Source of the DNA: Chryseobacterium gotjawalense
GTDB taxonomy: Bacteria > Bacteroidota > Bacteroidia > Flavobacteriales > Weeksellaceae
Direction: 5' to 3'
Length of the DNA stretch: 64,000 nucleotides
Assembly (NCBI RefSeq): GCF_030012525.1
Contig: NZ_CP124855.1
Location: 124,001 to 188,000, forward strand
Made by a program: the position numbers and the translations under genes. Under the pieces are notes generated by a model that saw only the letters and a program-made list of their open reading frames with translations, was not told the origin of the DNA and searched no databases. Below, one piece after another: positions 50,998 through 58,411 of the stretch; position 1 is the stretch's first letter, and every line of letters starts with the position of its first letter.

Positions 50998-51669
50998 ATG
51001 AAAATTTTAAAAACAATGCTCAATCCGTTGAGACCGACTTTAATGCTATTGCTGCTGATTCCTTTCAGTACTGTTTTTGCACAGAATACGGATCAAAAAA
51101 TGAACTTGGATAAAATCGTAGAAACAAGCTTTCATGTAAAGAATTTTAACATGTGGAAGCCCCTGTTCCTGAAAGATTCTCTGCAGCGCAAACAAAATGG
51201 AATGAACACCATTATCATCAGTTCAAAAGTAGGGCAGCCCAATCACATGATGAATGTAGCGACCGTAATGGATGTGGAAAAAGCCAAGGCCGCTATGAAA
51301 GACCCTGCTTATCTGGAAAGAATAAAAATGAGAGGCGTCACTAATCCCAAAGCAGAATTTTATCAGGTCATTCGGCATAATCCCGATGCTAAGGAATCCA
51401 AATGGGCGATTATGACGCATAAGGTTAAAGATTTTGATGCCTGGTTGGTAGGCTTCGACCAAGGGAAACCGATGCGCGAGAATGCCGGATTAATTGATGC
51501 TTTGGTAGCGCGGAATATAGATAATCCCATGACAGTGCAGGTTGTCTGTGATATTACGGATATGGCGAAAGCAAAAGCTTTTATGAATTCTCCGGTATTA
51601 AAGGAAAAAATGAAAGAAGCCGGCGTTATCAGTAAACCTACTATTGAATATTACGAATCAAGAGAGTAA
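50998..51669 (+). CDS. Exported protein with two ferredoxin-like (ABM-type) repeats
   Basis: A 223-residue exported protein: signal peptide MKILKTMLNPLRPTLMLLLL, cleavage near VFAQN. The mature part is a duplication: IVETSFHVKNFNMWKPLFL with VATVMDVEKAKAAMKDP (about 40-115) and WAIMTHKVKDFDAWLVGFDQ with VQVVCDITDMAKAKAFMNSP (about 137-220). Each half has the strand-helix-strand order of dimeric alpha-beta-barrel (ABM/EthD-like) domains, usually found in small oxygenases or stress proteins. I do not know its role. A weak promoter (TTTG 50927, TAACTTTA 50953) precedes it. Confidence 0.65.
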   Translation: MKILKTMLNPLRPTLMLLLLIPFSTVFAQNTDQKMNLDKIVETSFHVKNFNMWKPLFLKDSLQRKQNGMNTIIISSKVGQPNHMMNVATVMDVEKAKAAMKDPAYLERIKMRGVTNPKAEFYQVIRHNPDAKESKWAIMTHKVKDFDAWLVGFDQGKPMRENAGLIDALVARNIDNPMTVQVVCDITDMAKAKAFMNSPVLKEKMKEAGVISKPTIEYYESRE

Positions 51670-51952
51670 TCCTGTTCATTTCATGAAAACATTTTACCTC
51701 TTTCAGGATATTTTTGTATAATAAAATGCCTCACACCAAGCGGGGCATGGTAAGTGGTCTACTTTTTCGACAGTTTGTAAATATAGTTTTTTCATTTGAA
51801 ATTTGCACTTGCCAACCGAAACGGAATCAGGCGCTGCTGAGGAGCAACCTGACAGGGATAAGTTGGCCGACGAAATATAATTTTCAGGAGCACTGCTTTT
51901 TGCGGTGCTTTTTTCTGAACAATATTTCAGAAGCTCATGCCTTAATAAAACC

Positions 51953-52771
51953 TTACGCTGCTTCATATTCCGCCGGGGTTTTAAAGTTCAGTGCCTCATG
52001 CGGTCTTTCATTGTTATAATCCTCAATCCACACCGCAGTAAGCTGCTTCACCTGCTGCTGTGAGAAAAATAAATGCGCATCCAGAATGTCTTCCCGGTAG
52101 GTTTTGTTGAACCGCTCGATGATGGCGTTCTGCTGTGGTTTTCCTTTCTGGATTTTGATCCATTCGATATTATTCTCATGCAGCCACGTCTGGAACAGAC
52201 CCGAGGTGAACTCCGAACCGTTATCGGTGCGGATACCCTTGGGTTTGCCATGCTTCTCGATAACACGCTCCAAAAACGTTATTACCGCTCTGGAGGGCAT
52301 CGAGGTGCGAATATCAATGCCCAGGCATTTTCTGTTATACTGATCAATAATATTCAGGGTCCGGAACCGTGAACCTCTTGCCAGTGCATCACTCATAAAG
52401 TCCATTGCCCATTCCTCATTCTGCTCCAACGGGACAGAAATGGGATTGGCAGGATTGTCGAAGCGTTTTCTCTTCATTCTTCTGTAAAGCGAAAAACCAT
52501 ACTTCTGATACACGCGTCGGATTTGAGAAGCACCGAACTCAGGAAATTTCCTCTTCACTTTCACAATGACTTTCTTGCGTCCCAATCTGCTGGTTCCCAA
52601 TATTGATGTGATGGCTCCTTTCAGCTTTTCATCCTTCGGCGGCATTCGCTTTTCATAATATTTTGAAGTTCGTGAGCGTCCCATTACGCGGCACACCTTA
52701 GCATAACTTACATCCGGTTTTATCTCCTGCAGGTAAGCAATACAGCGCTCTTTTTGATAAGGTGTCACCAC
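51953..52771 (-). CDS. IS3-family transposase OrfB
   Basis: A 272-residue DDE integrase. HTH_21 region near 40-100 (KGAITSILGTSRLGRKKVIV), then the rve core with WAMDFMSDAL (first Asp), IRTDNGSEFTSGL (second Asp) and QNAIIERFNKTYR (Glu), so the catalytic triad is complete. It is normally made as a fusion with OrfA by -1 slippage on the A-rich end of orfA (GCAAAAAAGTGGTGA). The frame starts 7 bp before the end of orfA. Confidence 0.92.
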   Translation of the reverse strand: MVTPYQKERCIAYLQEIKPDVSYAKVCRVMGRSRTSKYYEKRMPPKDEKLKGAITSILGTSRLGRKKVIVKVKRKFPEFGASQIRRVYQKYGFSLYRRMKRKRFDNPANPISVPLEQNEEWAMDFMSDALARGSRFRTLNIIDQYNRKCLGIDIRTSMPSRAVITFLERVIEKHGKPKGIRTDNGSEFTSGLFQTWLHENNIEWIKIQKGKPQQNAIIERFNKTYREDILDAHLFFSQQQVKQLTAVWIEDYNNERPHEALNFKTPAEYEAA

Positions 52772-53031
52772 TTTTTTGCGTTGATCTCCTTCAAAATATC
52801 GATGGACAGTTGCTGGTCTGCAACAATACGCTTAAGGCGGGCATTTTCCGATTCCAGCTCCTTAACACGCTGGAGTTCCGAGAGGGTCATGCCGCCGTAT
52901 TTGCTCTTCCAGTTATAAAACGTCTGCTCGGAAATCCCAAACTCCCGGCAGATCTCTGCCACTTTTTTACCTTCTTGCTGGGTCTGGAGCACCTTTAAAA
53001 TCTGGGCCTCCGTAAATCTTGATTTTTTCAT
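52765..53031 (-). CDS. IS3-family transposase OrfA
   Basis: An 88-residue HTH_Tnp_1 protein: SRFTEAQILKVLQTQQEGKK, GISEQTFYNWKSKYGG, then a leucine-zipper-like coil (LQRVKELESENARLKRIV). It ends KEINAKKW. The AAAAAAG stretch just before the stop is the frameshift site to OrfB. Confidence 0.92.
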   Translation of the reverse strand: MKKSRFTEAQILKVLQTQQEGKKVAEICREFGISEQTFYNWKSKYGGMTLSELQRVKELESENARLKRIVADQQLSIDILKEINAKKW

Positions 53032-53139
53032 TGTTTTTTCTTGACGTTAAAATTAATACTCTAATTTTAATCTGTCCAAAAAAAGAAGCCATGTACCGCA
53101 TTTTGTCATTTATTCATCTCCACTGATTACCCATTCCCT

Positions 53140-53310
53140 CCGATGCTGAACAGATCCTCCTGGGTGGCTGTCTTACAAGGCCAGGAGCGTAGCTGAAGGA
53201 TTTAATGGGCTTTCATTTACCTTAGGTGAATCTTCAGTTTTTTGTCTTTCAGACAAAACGACCCAAGGCGGAGCCGAACTGAGAAGCTAAAGTTTAGTTA
53301 TTAGCAGTAG
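53140..53310 (-). repeat. Cassette-type repeat behind the DHFR-like gene
   Basis: The segment includes GGAGCGTAGCTGAAGGATT, GGGCTTTCATTTACC, TTTTTTGTCTTTCAGACAAA and AACGACC, and ends AGTTTAGTTATTAGCAGTAG (53291-53310), 7 bp from the stop of the DHFR-like gene. Compared with the copies at 54.8-58.4 kb it has lost the terminator-like end and has an insertion CCAAGGCGGAGCCGAACTGA before the end motif. Confidence 0.6.
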
Positions 53311-53316
53311 TTGTTT

Positions 53317-53937
53317 TCATTTTTTCGTTAGTCTGTATCTTAAATGTGTTGTCAAGTCCGAGGGTATTACTTCTACAATCTGAATATCGTATTTGTCTTT
53401 GTCAATGCCATCAAACAGTCGGATTCCACTGCTTAAAAAAACGGGAGCAATGTGAATGAAAAATTCGTCCACAAGCCCTGCATTGAGAAATTGTTGAATA
53501 GTATTCGCACCACCTTGTATTCTTATGTCCTTTCCATTGGCTGATTGTTTTGCTTTTTTTAATGCACTTTGTATTCCGTCATTGATGAAATAAAAAGTTG
53601 TAGTCCCTTTTTGGATCCAGGGTTCCCGTTTTTCGTGTGTCAACACATAAACATCTGCTTTATATAAGTCTTCTGGCCAACTGACTTCGCCTTCTTCAAA
53701 CATTCGTTTTCCCATAATAAATGCACCTGTTCTTGCAATTGTCTCCCTAATAAATATACCATCAGGTCCGTCTTCTTTACCGCCATCCATTCCTAAGTAT
53801 TCCCAAAATGCTTTTTGTTTAAACATCCACTGATGTATTTGTCCTGAAACACCGCCCATTGGATTTTTTGGACTTCTGTTGTCACCAGCGAAAAAACCGT
53901 CAAGAGATATTCCACTGTCAAAGATAATTTTACTCAT
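53317..53937 (-). CDS. Dihydrofolate-reductase-like protein (RibD C-terminal domain)
   Basis: A 206-residue cytosolic protein: KIIFDSGISLDGFFAGDN (3-20), FIMGKRMFEEGEVSWP (about 93-108), VYVLTHEKREPW, and IRIQGGANTIQQFLNAGLVD EFFIH (written with a break), which is the NADPH-binding GG and the typical D-E-F/L-x-I-H strand. It belongs to the RibD_C/DHFR fold of NADPH-dependent reductases, whose natural substrates are mostly unknown. It is a lone minus-strand gene with the motif GTTAGC 79 bp before its start (54016-54021, plus-strand GCTAAC) and a cassette-type repeat behind it. It is therefore a likely array cassette. Confidence 0.85.
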   Translation of the reverse strand: MSKIIFDSGISLDGFFAGDNRSPKNPMGGVSGQIHQWMFKQKAFWEYLGMDGGKEDGPDGIFIRETIARTGAFIMGKRMFEEGEVSWPEDLYKADVYVLTHEKREPWIQKGTTTFYFINDGIQSALKKAKQSANGKDIRIQGGANTIQQFLNAGLVDEFFIHIAPVFLSSGIRLFDGIDKDKYDIQIVEVIPSDLTTHLRYRLTKK

Positions 53938-54015
53938 AATTGTATTATTTATTGTTCGTTAAAGGTAATCTTTGTTCCTTAGTTTAAATGTTGGAAGTGT
54001 CGTTTTACAATTGTC

Positions 54016-54021
54016 GCTAAC
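54016..54021 (-). promoter_or_regulatory. GTTAGC core-site-like motif before the DHFR-like gene
   Basis: On the minus strand AACGAGTTAGCGACAATTG. Similar motifs precede the other array genes: GTTACCGGC (54678), GTTAGTC (56408), GTTGGCAG (57768), GTTAGCAG (59488). They resemble the GTTRRRY core site of integron recombination, although not exactly. Confidence 0.35.
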
Positions 54022-54084
54022 TCGTTTATATGTATCATAAAATCATACAAAGCCACCCCGATATGGGCGTTTAGCTATGATATT

Positions 54085-54180
54085 AGTAATGTATTAACTC
54101 GGAGGCGTAGCCTGTCCAGCGCGCAGCTAAGGATTCAGCGGGCTTTCATTTTCGGTGAATCTTCGGTTTCTTGTCTCAAC
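54085..54180 (-). repeat. Short cassette-type repeat fused to the end of the mutase-like gene
   Basis: GGCGTAGCCTGTCCAGCG, GGATTCAGCGGGCTTTCATT and TTCGGTTTCTTGTC are shared with the other copies. The end motif (TTATTAGC) and the second arm of the TTGTC..GACAA hairpin are missing: the gene joins the repeat at 54175-54180. Confidence 0.6.
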
Positions 54181-54614
54181 TTTATATATCTATATAGACC
54201 TGTCAATAAAACAAGACAAACAAAAATCATTGCAAGAGCAAGAGTAATAAGTAAAAATGAAATTAGTCCTTCAACAACAGGTGTTCCTTCTTTACCACCT
54301 GCTATTGGCATCATTTTCCCGGCTCCAGTTATAGCTGCAAAGGTAACCACCACAAAATTTGCGAAAGAACCATATAGTGTCAGCCAAAATGTATAGGATA
54401 ACCAGCTGTCTTTTATTACAAGTCTGTTCCAAATAAGTCCCAGAATAACTAAAAACATGCCGTTCATCAAACCTTCAAGATGAGCAGAAAGTCCCATTCT
54501 TGGATTAGTCATCCGTGGAATAAATAAGCCGATGAGTAATCCAAATAAAAATAAAAGGACTCCTAGAAAAAGAAGCCTGTCTGATTGCCATTTCTTACGT
54601 CCAATTTTTTCCAT
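54135..54614 (-). CDS. Hydroxylaminobenzene-mutase-like membrane protein with repeat-encoded C-terminus
   Basis: A 159-residue protein with four membrane helices. The block TNPRMGLSAHLEGLMNGMFL (36-55), then LGLIWNRL, LTLYGSFANFVVVTFAAITG and GKMMPIAGGKEG is characteristic of HabA/HabB-type (hydroxyamino)benzene mutases, which convert hydroxylaminobenzene to 2-aminophenol in nitroarene breakdown. No pathway genes are near it. The last 13 residues (RQETEDSPKMKAR) are encoded by the downstream cassette repeat, so the original stop has been lost. GTTACCGG is found 64 bp before the start. Confidence 0.65.
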   Translation of the reverse strand: MEKIGRKKWQSDRLLFLGVLLFLFGLLIGLFIPRMTNPRMGLSAHLEGLMNGMFLVILGLIWNRLVIKDSWLSYTFWLTLYGSFANFVVVTFAAITGAGKMMPIAGGKEGTPVVEGLISFLLITLALAMIFVCLVLLTGLYRYIKLRQETEDSPKMKAR

Positions 54615-54727
54615 ATTTCAAATTCCGATATGTTCAGTACGATTATTTCTAATTGCTGTGTCGTTCTTTACGCTTGCCGGTAACGTTTTGCATATTTGCG
54701 ATGGGTAACTTTGTTTTATTAACCCAA

Positions 54728-54926
54728 TAAAAGCAGTCCTTCTGAAAAATTGCTTTGTATCTCTACATTCTAAAAACGACAACCCATAGAAGAACCAATA
54801 TTGGAGAAAAGCCACCGGAGCTGTAGTTTACCCTGAGGCTCTCGAAGGGTTCAACGGGCTTTCATTTGCCTACGGCGAACCTTCGGTTTCTTGTCTTTCA
54901 GACAAAACGCAAGCTTAGTTATTAGC
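54728..54926 (-). repeat. Cassette-type repeat, copy behind the DUF6794-like gene
   Basis: A ~200-bp copy nearly identical to those at 56807-57005 and 58204-58400. On the minus strand, just behind the gene: GCTAATAACTAAGCT (54912-54926), hairpin TTTTGTC..GACAAG, CCGAAGGTTCGCCG, CCAATATTGG, and at the far end AGCAATTTTTC..GGACTGCTTTTATT, a terminator-like hairpin. The remaining 110 bp to the mutase gene hold GTTACC twice. Confidence 0.75.
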
Positions 54927-54934
54927 CGTAGTTT

Positions 54935-56374
54935 TTATTTTTTAGGATTTTTCTTTTCCCATTTTTTCCAAGCATTTTTATCTCCTTTCAACCAATTAAT
55001 ATATTGTGTAATTATTATTCCTGAAATATCATCATTTCCAAACATTTCTTTTCCAATATTTCTATCATTAAAATATTTTAAAAGTCGAGAACCTCCATTG
55101 ATACCCCAATTGTTTCTTATCCACATTCCCAGTCCGCCCATATGGGAATTGAATTGCCAAGAATCTTTTGCTTCAGTTAGTTGCTTTTTACTTTCAAAAT
55201 CTAAAATTTGGTCTAACCCTGTTAAACATTCATATAAGTTTTTGGGAATATAAACACCGTCAATTTTTTCAAGTGTAAGTCTTTTTTTGAATTCTTCCTT
55301 TCTTCTTTCTTTCTCATTAAGGGTTTCTTTTTCTGCAATTTTATCATCATAACTTCTATAGCCACCAAAAAAATTTTTCAGATAGATTCTATCTACTTCA
55401 CGAGGAATAAAATCTGTCTTGAATGTGGTAGAGTGAATGTAGTTTTCTATCCATTTTCTATCAAATATCGAATCAGTTTGAAGATTTTCAATTTCAAATT
55501 TTCCGTTTCGATTCATATAGCCACTAAGTTCAATTCTAAAAAGCTTATATTTATGAAAAGTTGAATCATTAATAGAGATAAATTTTAAGCCTGCCCTTTT
55601 GCCAATGCTTTCAGATAGTTTCTCGTTATTTTGTGAATTTTGAATGTCAACAACATACTTGTATGGATATTTATAGTAAGAAACTCTACTTTTTAAAGGT
55701 TCGATATTTCTAATTTTTGGATAAATTGAATCAAATTCAATTTTTGAAACCACGACATTTCCTTTATTCAAATCATAAAGAGTTACTTTTTTTCTTGAAT
55801 CAATTACATAAATCGTATCATTTTTGTTAAAAACAAAGCTTTTATTTAAAAAAATATCTTTCTCAGAAGCTGTTTTTTTGTATTGTTTTATGGTAGAACT
55901 GTGACCTTCAAAGAGTTGATGCCGATTATTATAAAAAAGCTCACATTTCTCCTTGTTTTTATCACAATTAATAAATTCTTCAGTTGTGTATGTTTTCTCT
56001 AATTTACCGTCAACATAATAGGTTACATTTTTATTTTCTAGACCGTTTTCATAAACATAATTAGTAATGTATATGATTTTTCTTCCATCATTACTTAATG
56101 CAGCAAAAAACGGATTACCTTCATAAATATCAAAGGACCTTTTTATTTTGTAATATTTTTTTCTAACACCAATACTGTCATATTTTTGGGTGTATGAAAC
56201 TAAAGATTCTCCTCTCAAGTTTGGAAATTCTTCATCGTAGGAAATTGATAACAACTTAAATTCTCCATTTGACGAAAACGTTTCTGAAATTGGAACAACC
56301 TCTGTTGATATTTGAGAATATAGGTTATTGAAAACCAAAGTCAAAAATAAGAGAAAATAGATATTTTTTTTCAT
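54935..56374 (-). CDS. Exported protein with DUF6794-like C-terminal domain
   Basis: About 479 residues from the Met of MKKNIYFLLFLTLVFNNLYS, which gives a proper signal peptide; the frame is open 18 codons further (to 56428), but the GTTAGTC motif at 56404-56410 falls in that part. The central 340 residues look like a beta-propeller of unknown kind (NDGRKIIYITNYVYENG; KNDTIYVIDSRKKVTLYDL). The last 110 residues (YIPKNLYECLTGLDQILDFE; GGLGMWIRNNWGINGGSRLL; MFGNDDISGIIITQYINWLK) match the DUF6794 pattern. Function unknown. It is a single gene in the cassette-like array. Confidence 0.65.
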   Translation of the reverse strand: MKKNIYFLLFLTLVFNNLYSQISTEVVPISETFSSNGEFKLLSISYDEEFPNLRGESLVSYTQKYDSIGVRKKYYKIKRSFDIYEGNPFFAALSNDGRKIIYITNYVYENGLENKNVTYYVDGKLEKTYTTEEFINCDKNKEKCELFYNNRHQLFEGHSSTIKQYKKTASEKDIFLNKSFVFNKNDTIYVIDSRKKVTLYDLNKGNVVVSKIEFDSIYPKIRNIEPLKSRVSYYKYPYKYVVDIQNSQNNEKLSESIGKRAGLKFISINDSTFHKYKLFRIELSGYMNRNGKFEIENLQTDSIFDRKWIENYIHSTTFKTDFIPREVDRIYLKNFFGGYRSYDDKIAEKETLNEKERRKEEFKKRLTLEKIDGVYIPKNLYECLTGLDQILDFESKKQLTEAKDSWQFNSHMGGLGMWIRNNWGINGGSRLLKYFNDRNIGKEMFGNDDISGIIITQYINWLKGDKNAWKKWEKKNPKK

Positions 56375-56434
56375 TCGAATGTTTCGGGGTATTCTTTTAA
56401 AATTCTGACTAACGTTTAATTTAAACATTGATAA

Positions 56435-56765
56435 TCAATCTGTTGTGAATTCAGTGTCCTTATCAGTCAGTCCAAAATTAGTGATTTGTTTTTGAATTCT
56501 TTTGGCTGCAGCAATTTTTCTTTTCTCGTCTAGAAAAAAGGTATTGTGAAGGCGGGCACCCTTGACCTTTCACTAGCATATTCCAGATGATGACGGCGAG
56601 TTCTCGGGCAAGAGCAGAAACAGCGGGTGCTCTTCCTTTTTTGTAGTTTATTCTTTTGAAAAAATCTGCCAACCAGGCTTCTTTGAGGTTTCCGATGGCA
56701 TTGGCAGTATTCCTGAATACAATTTTCGGTCTCGAACTTCCTTTCGGAATGTGATTGGACAGCAC
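56435..56765 (-). pseudogene. IS110-family transposase, C-terminal fragment
   Basis: The frame reads FRNTANAIGNLKEAWLADFF, KRINYKKGRAPAVSALAREL and AVIIWNMLVKGQGCPPSQYL, the C-terminal end of an IS110 transposase (Transposase_20 part). After YLF the correct frame shifts: FLDEKRKIAAAKRIQKQITN and FGLTDKDTEFTTD continue to a stop at 56435. So this is a frameshifted 3' remnant; the first 250 residues are gone. The sequence differs from the IS110 pair at 8-10 kb. Confidence 0.7.
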
Positions 56766-56806
56766 TTTCCCACCATTTATTTTGTTGTTCGGAGTGGGCC
56801 TGAGTT

Positions 56807-57005
56807 AAGCAGTCCTTCTAAAAAAACTGCTTTGTATATCTAATTTCTAAAAACGATCACTCCGTAGAAGAACCAATATTGGAGAAAAGCCACCGGAGCT
56901 GTAGTTTACCCTGAGGCTCTCGAAGGATTCAACGGGCTTTCATTTGCCTACGGCGAACCTTCGGTTTCTTGTCTTTCAGACAAAACGAAAGCTTAGTTTA
57001 TTAGC
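56807..57005 (-). repeat. Cassette-type repeat, copy behind the HigA gene
   Basis: Nearly identical over about 190 bp to the copy at 58204-58400. End motif AGCTTAGTTTATTAGC (56990-57005) has one extra T. AAGCAGT (56807-56813) and ACTGCTT (56826-56832) form the distal hairpin, but the T-run behind it is missing here, next to the IS110 fragment. Confidence 0.8.
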
Positions 57006-57016
57006 AGATGTATCTT

Positions 57017-57325
57017 TTACAAGCTTATTCCCAGTTCTAATTTTCCACCAAGTCCAACCTCTATAATTCTCTGCAGAGTCGAAAGCCGAACGTCACTGAT
57101 GTTATTTTCAACTTTTGAAATATAACCTTTATTTGTTCCGCATTTTTTTGCGAGTTGTTCCTGCGTCATTCCCTGATCTAGTCTGGCTTGATGGATTAAA
57201 GTACCATATTTAAAGTCTTCAAAACCTTTCTCGAATACCTTTCTTTTTTCGGTTCCTTTTTTTCCGTATTCTTTGTCGATAAGTTCGTCTAAAGAAGTCA
57301 GATTTTTATTTTTTGTCGCCATCAT
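57017..57325 (-). CDS. higA: HigA-type antitoxin, XRE family
   Basis: A 102-residue antitoxin with an HTH_3 domain in its second half: YGTLIHQARLDQGMTQEQLA (39-58) and KKCGTNKGYISKVENNISDV (59-78). The N-terminal part (DELIDKEYGKKGTEKRKVFE) is the toxin-binding region usual for partners of RelE/HigB-like toxins. It starts 11 bp after the toxin stop; toxin first is the HigBA order. It also should repress its own operon. The pair sits as one cassette between two copies of the repeat. Confidence 0.88.
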   Translation of the reverse strand: MMATKNKNLTSLDELIDKEYGKKGTEKRKVFEKGFEDFKYGTLIHQARLDQGMTQEQLAKKCGTNKGYISKVENNISDVRLSTLQRIIEVGLGGKLELGISL

Positions 57326-57336
57326 TTTCTTACATT

Positions 57337-57696
57337 TTAAATTTTAGAATTAGATTTTTCCGATTCATATTCCTTTTTAATTTTCAAAGCTTTTTCAATT
57401 TCTCTTTTCGGTGTCTTTTGCGTTTTCTTTTGAAAACCATTTGTTATAACAACCAATTTTCCTTCATCAAAAAAGCAGAAAATCCTGAAAATATTATTTC
57501 CAATTTGAACTCTAATTTCATAAAGTCCATTTGTTCCTTCCAAATGTTTAAAGTATTCAGCCGGAATTTTGTCAATAGTTTCAATAACTTTTATTGTCCA
57601 AATTATTTTATCTTTTACTTTCTGATTTTGCTTTTCAAAAAATTCAAAAAAATAATTTTTGTAAATAAAAACATTTCTTATTTTCAGTTCATTCAT
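57337..57696 (-). CDS. higB: HigB/RelE-superfamily toxin (Gp49-like)
   Basis: A 119-residue basic protein with the PF05973-like order: VFIYKNYFFEFFEKQNQKVK, PAEYFKHLEGTNGLYEIRVQ, IGNNIFRIFCFFDEGKLVVI, TNGFQKKTQKTPKREIEKAL. The L-E-G-x-N-G-L-Y-E-I-R and F-R-I/V-F-x-F-F motifs and the final N-G-F-x-K-K-x-x-K-x-P are diagnostic. Such toxins cleave mRNA at the ribosome. The antitoxin gene follows. GTTGGCAG lies 72 bp before the start (57768), as for other genes of the array. Confidence 0.88.
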   Translation of the reverse strand: MNELKIRNVFIYKNYFFEFFEKQNQKVKDKIIWTIKVIETIDKIPAEYFKHLEGTNGLYEIRVQIGNNIFRIFCFFDEGKLVVITNGFQKKTQKTPKREIEKALKIKKEYESEKSNSKI

Positions 57697-57860
57697 TTAC
57701 TTACAAAAATAAGAAAAGTTATTCAATTGAACAACTTTTGTTTAAATGCGGGATTTCTGATAGGTCTGCCAACGTCAGTCTGTGAAAAAACCTCCGTTTA
57801 TTACTTTCAAAAATAGTTAAATTATCTTAATAATACAGGAGTAAATTCGTATATTTAATA

Positions 57861-58112
57861 ATGCAAAACATCACTGGAATAGTCTGCAATCAAATGGTTT
57901 TCACAAGTTTAAAAGATGTTTCTGAAGATAATCCGGTTCGTTTTACCATCAGCAACCGCCGCATCAAAGAAGTGACGAATTAGGAAGTCCGTTTTGGTTA
58001 CAAAGATTACGATGAAGGCGTGCTGCAAGGAAGGAAACCTTTTGACCATCGCGCTTTCGGGCATCGCGGTCCGCCGCAGGATTTTCTTTTCGTAACCCAA
58101 CTTTTGTCTGCA
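57861..58112 (+). pseudogene. Fragment of an IS91-family transposase
   Basis: The frame starts MQNITGIVCNQMVFTSLKDV and continues as VRFTISNRRIKEVTN, a stop, EVRFGYKDYDEG. This matches the end of IS91-type Y2 transposases (S-N-x-R-I ... V-x-F-x-Y-K-D-Y). Other parts (AFGHRGPPQDFLFVTQLLSAE) are decayed. It lies between the HigB gene and the next repeat, on the opposite strand to the cassettes. Confidence 0.5.
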
Positions 58113-58195
58113 GAATAAACTTTTCGGGCAATGTAAATTATGTTCTGCAGCGAAGAAAACCCGCTGAAACCCGTCAATAAAGGTTACCAAACACC

Positions 58196-58229
58196 ACAAA
58201 AAAAGCAGTCCTTCTAAAAAAACTGCTTT
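58196..58229 (-). terminator. Rho-independent terminator at the end of the repeat
   Basis: Minus strand: AAGCAGT, a 12-nt loop, ACTGCTT, then TTTTTTG. It ends transcription from the TPR gene cassette. Confidence 0.75.
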
Positions 58230-58400
58230 GTATATCTAATTTCTAAAAACGATAACTCCGTAGAAGAACCAATATTGGAGAAAAGCCACCGAAGCTGTAG
58301 TTTACCCTGAGGCTCTCGAAGGATTCAACGGGCTTTCATTTGCCTACGGCGAACCTTCGGTTTCTTGTCTTTCAGACAAAACGAAAGCTTAGTTATTAGC
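58204..58400 (-). repeat. Cassette-type repeat, copy behind the TPR gene (type copy)
   Basis: On the minus strand, from the gene side: GCTAATAACTAAGCT (58386-58400), hairpin TTTTGTC-tgaaa-GACAAG, CCGAAGGTTCG, GCCGTAGGC, GTTGAATCC, AGAGCCTCAGGG, CCAATATTGG, GAGTTATCGTTTTTAGAA, then AAGCAGT (58229-58223) and ACTGCTT (58210-58204) followed by TTTTTT. It therefore combines a conserved start, several small hairpins and a normal terminator. Confidence 0.85.
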
Positions 58401-58411
58401 AAATAGTGCTT

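Larger units (their letters stand above)
51755..53091 (-). mobile_element. IS3-family insertion sequence, second type
   Basis: Imperfect terminal repeats TGGTCTACTTTTTCGACAG (51755-51773) and, on the other strand, TGGCTTCTTTTTTTGGACAG (from 53091 inward) enclose orfA and orfB in -1 relation. It differs in sequence from the IS3 copy at 3.5 kb and its DDE residues are intact. A target duplication is not obvious. It interrupts the region between the ABM-type gene and the first cassette repeat. Confidence 0.75.

Noticed and set aside
57909..58199. Minus-strand frame of 96 codons between the HigB gene and a repeat
   Set aside because: The plus strand of the same stretch carries the IS91 transposase remnant; the minus frame is its shadow.
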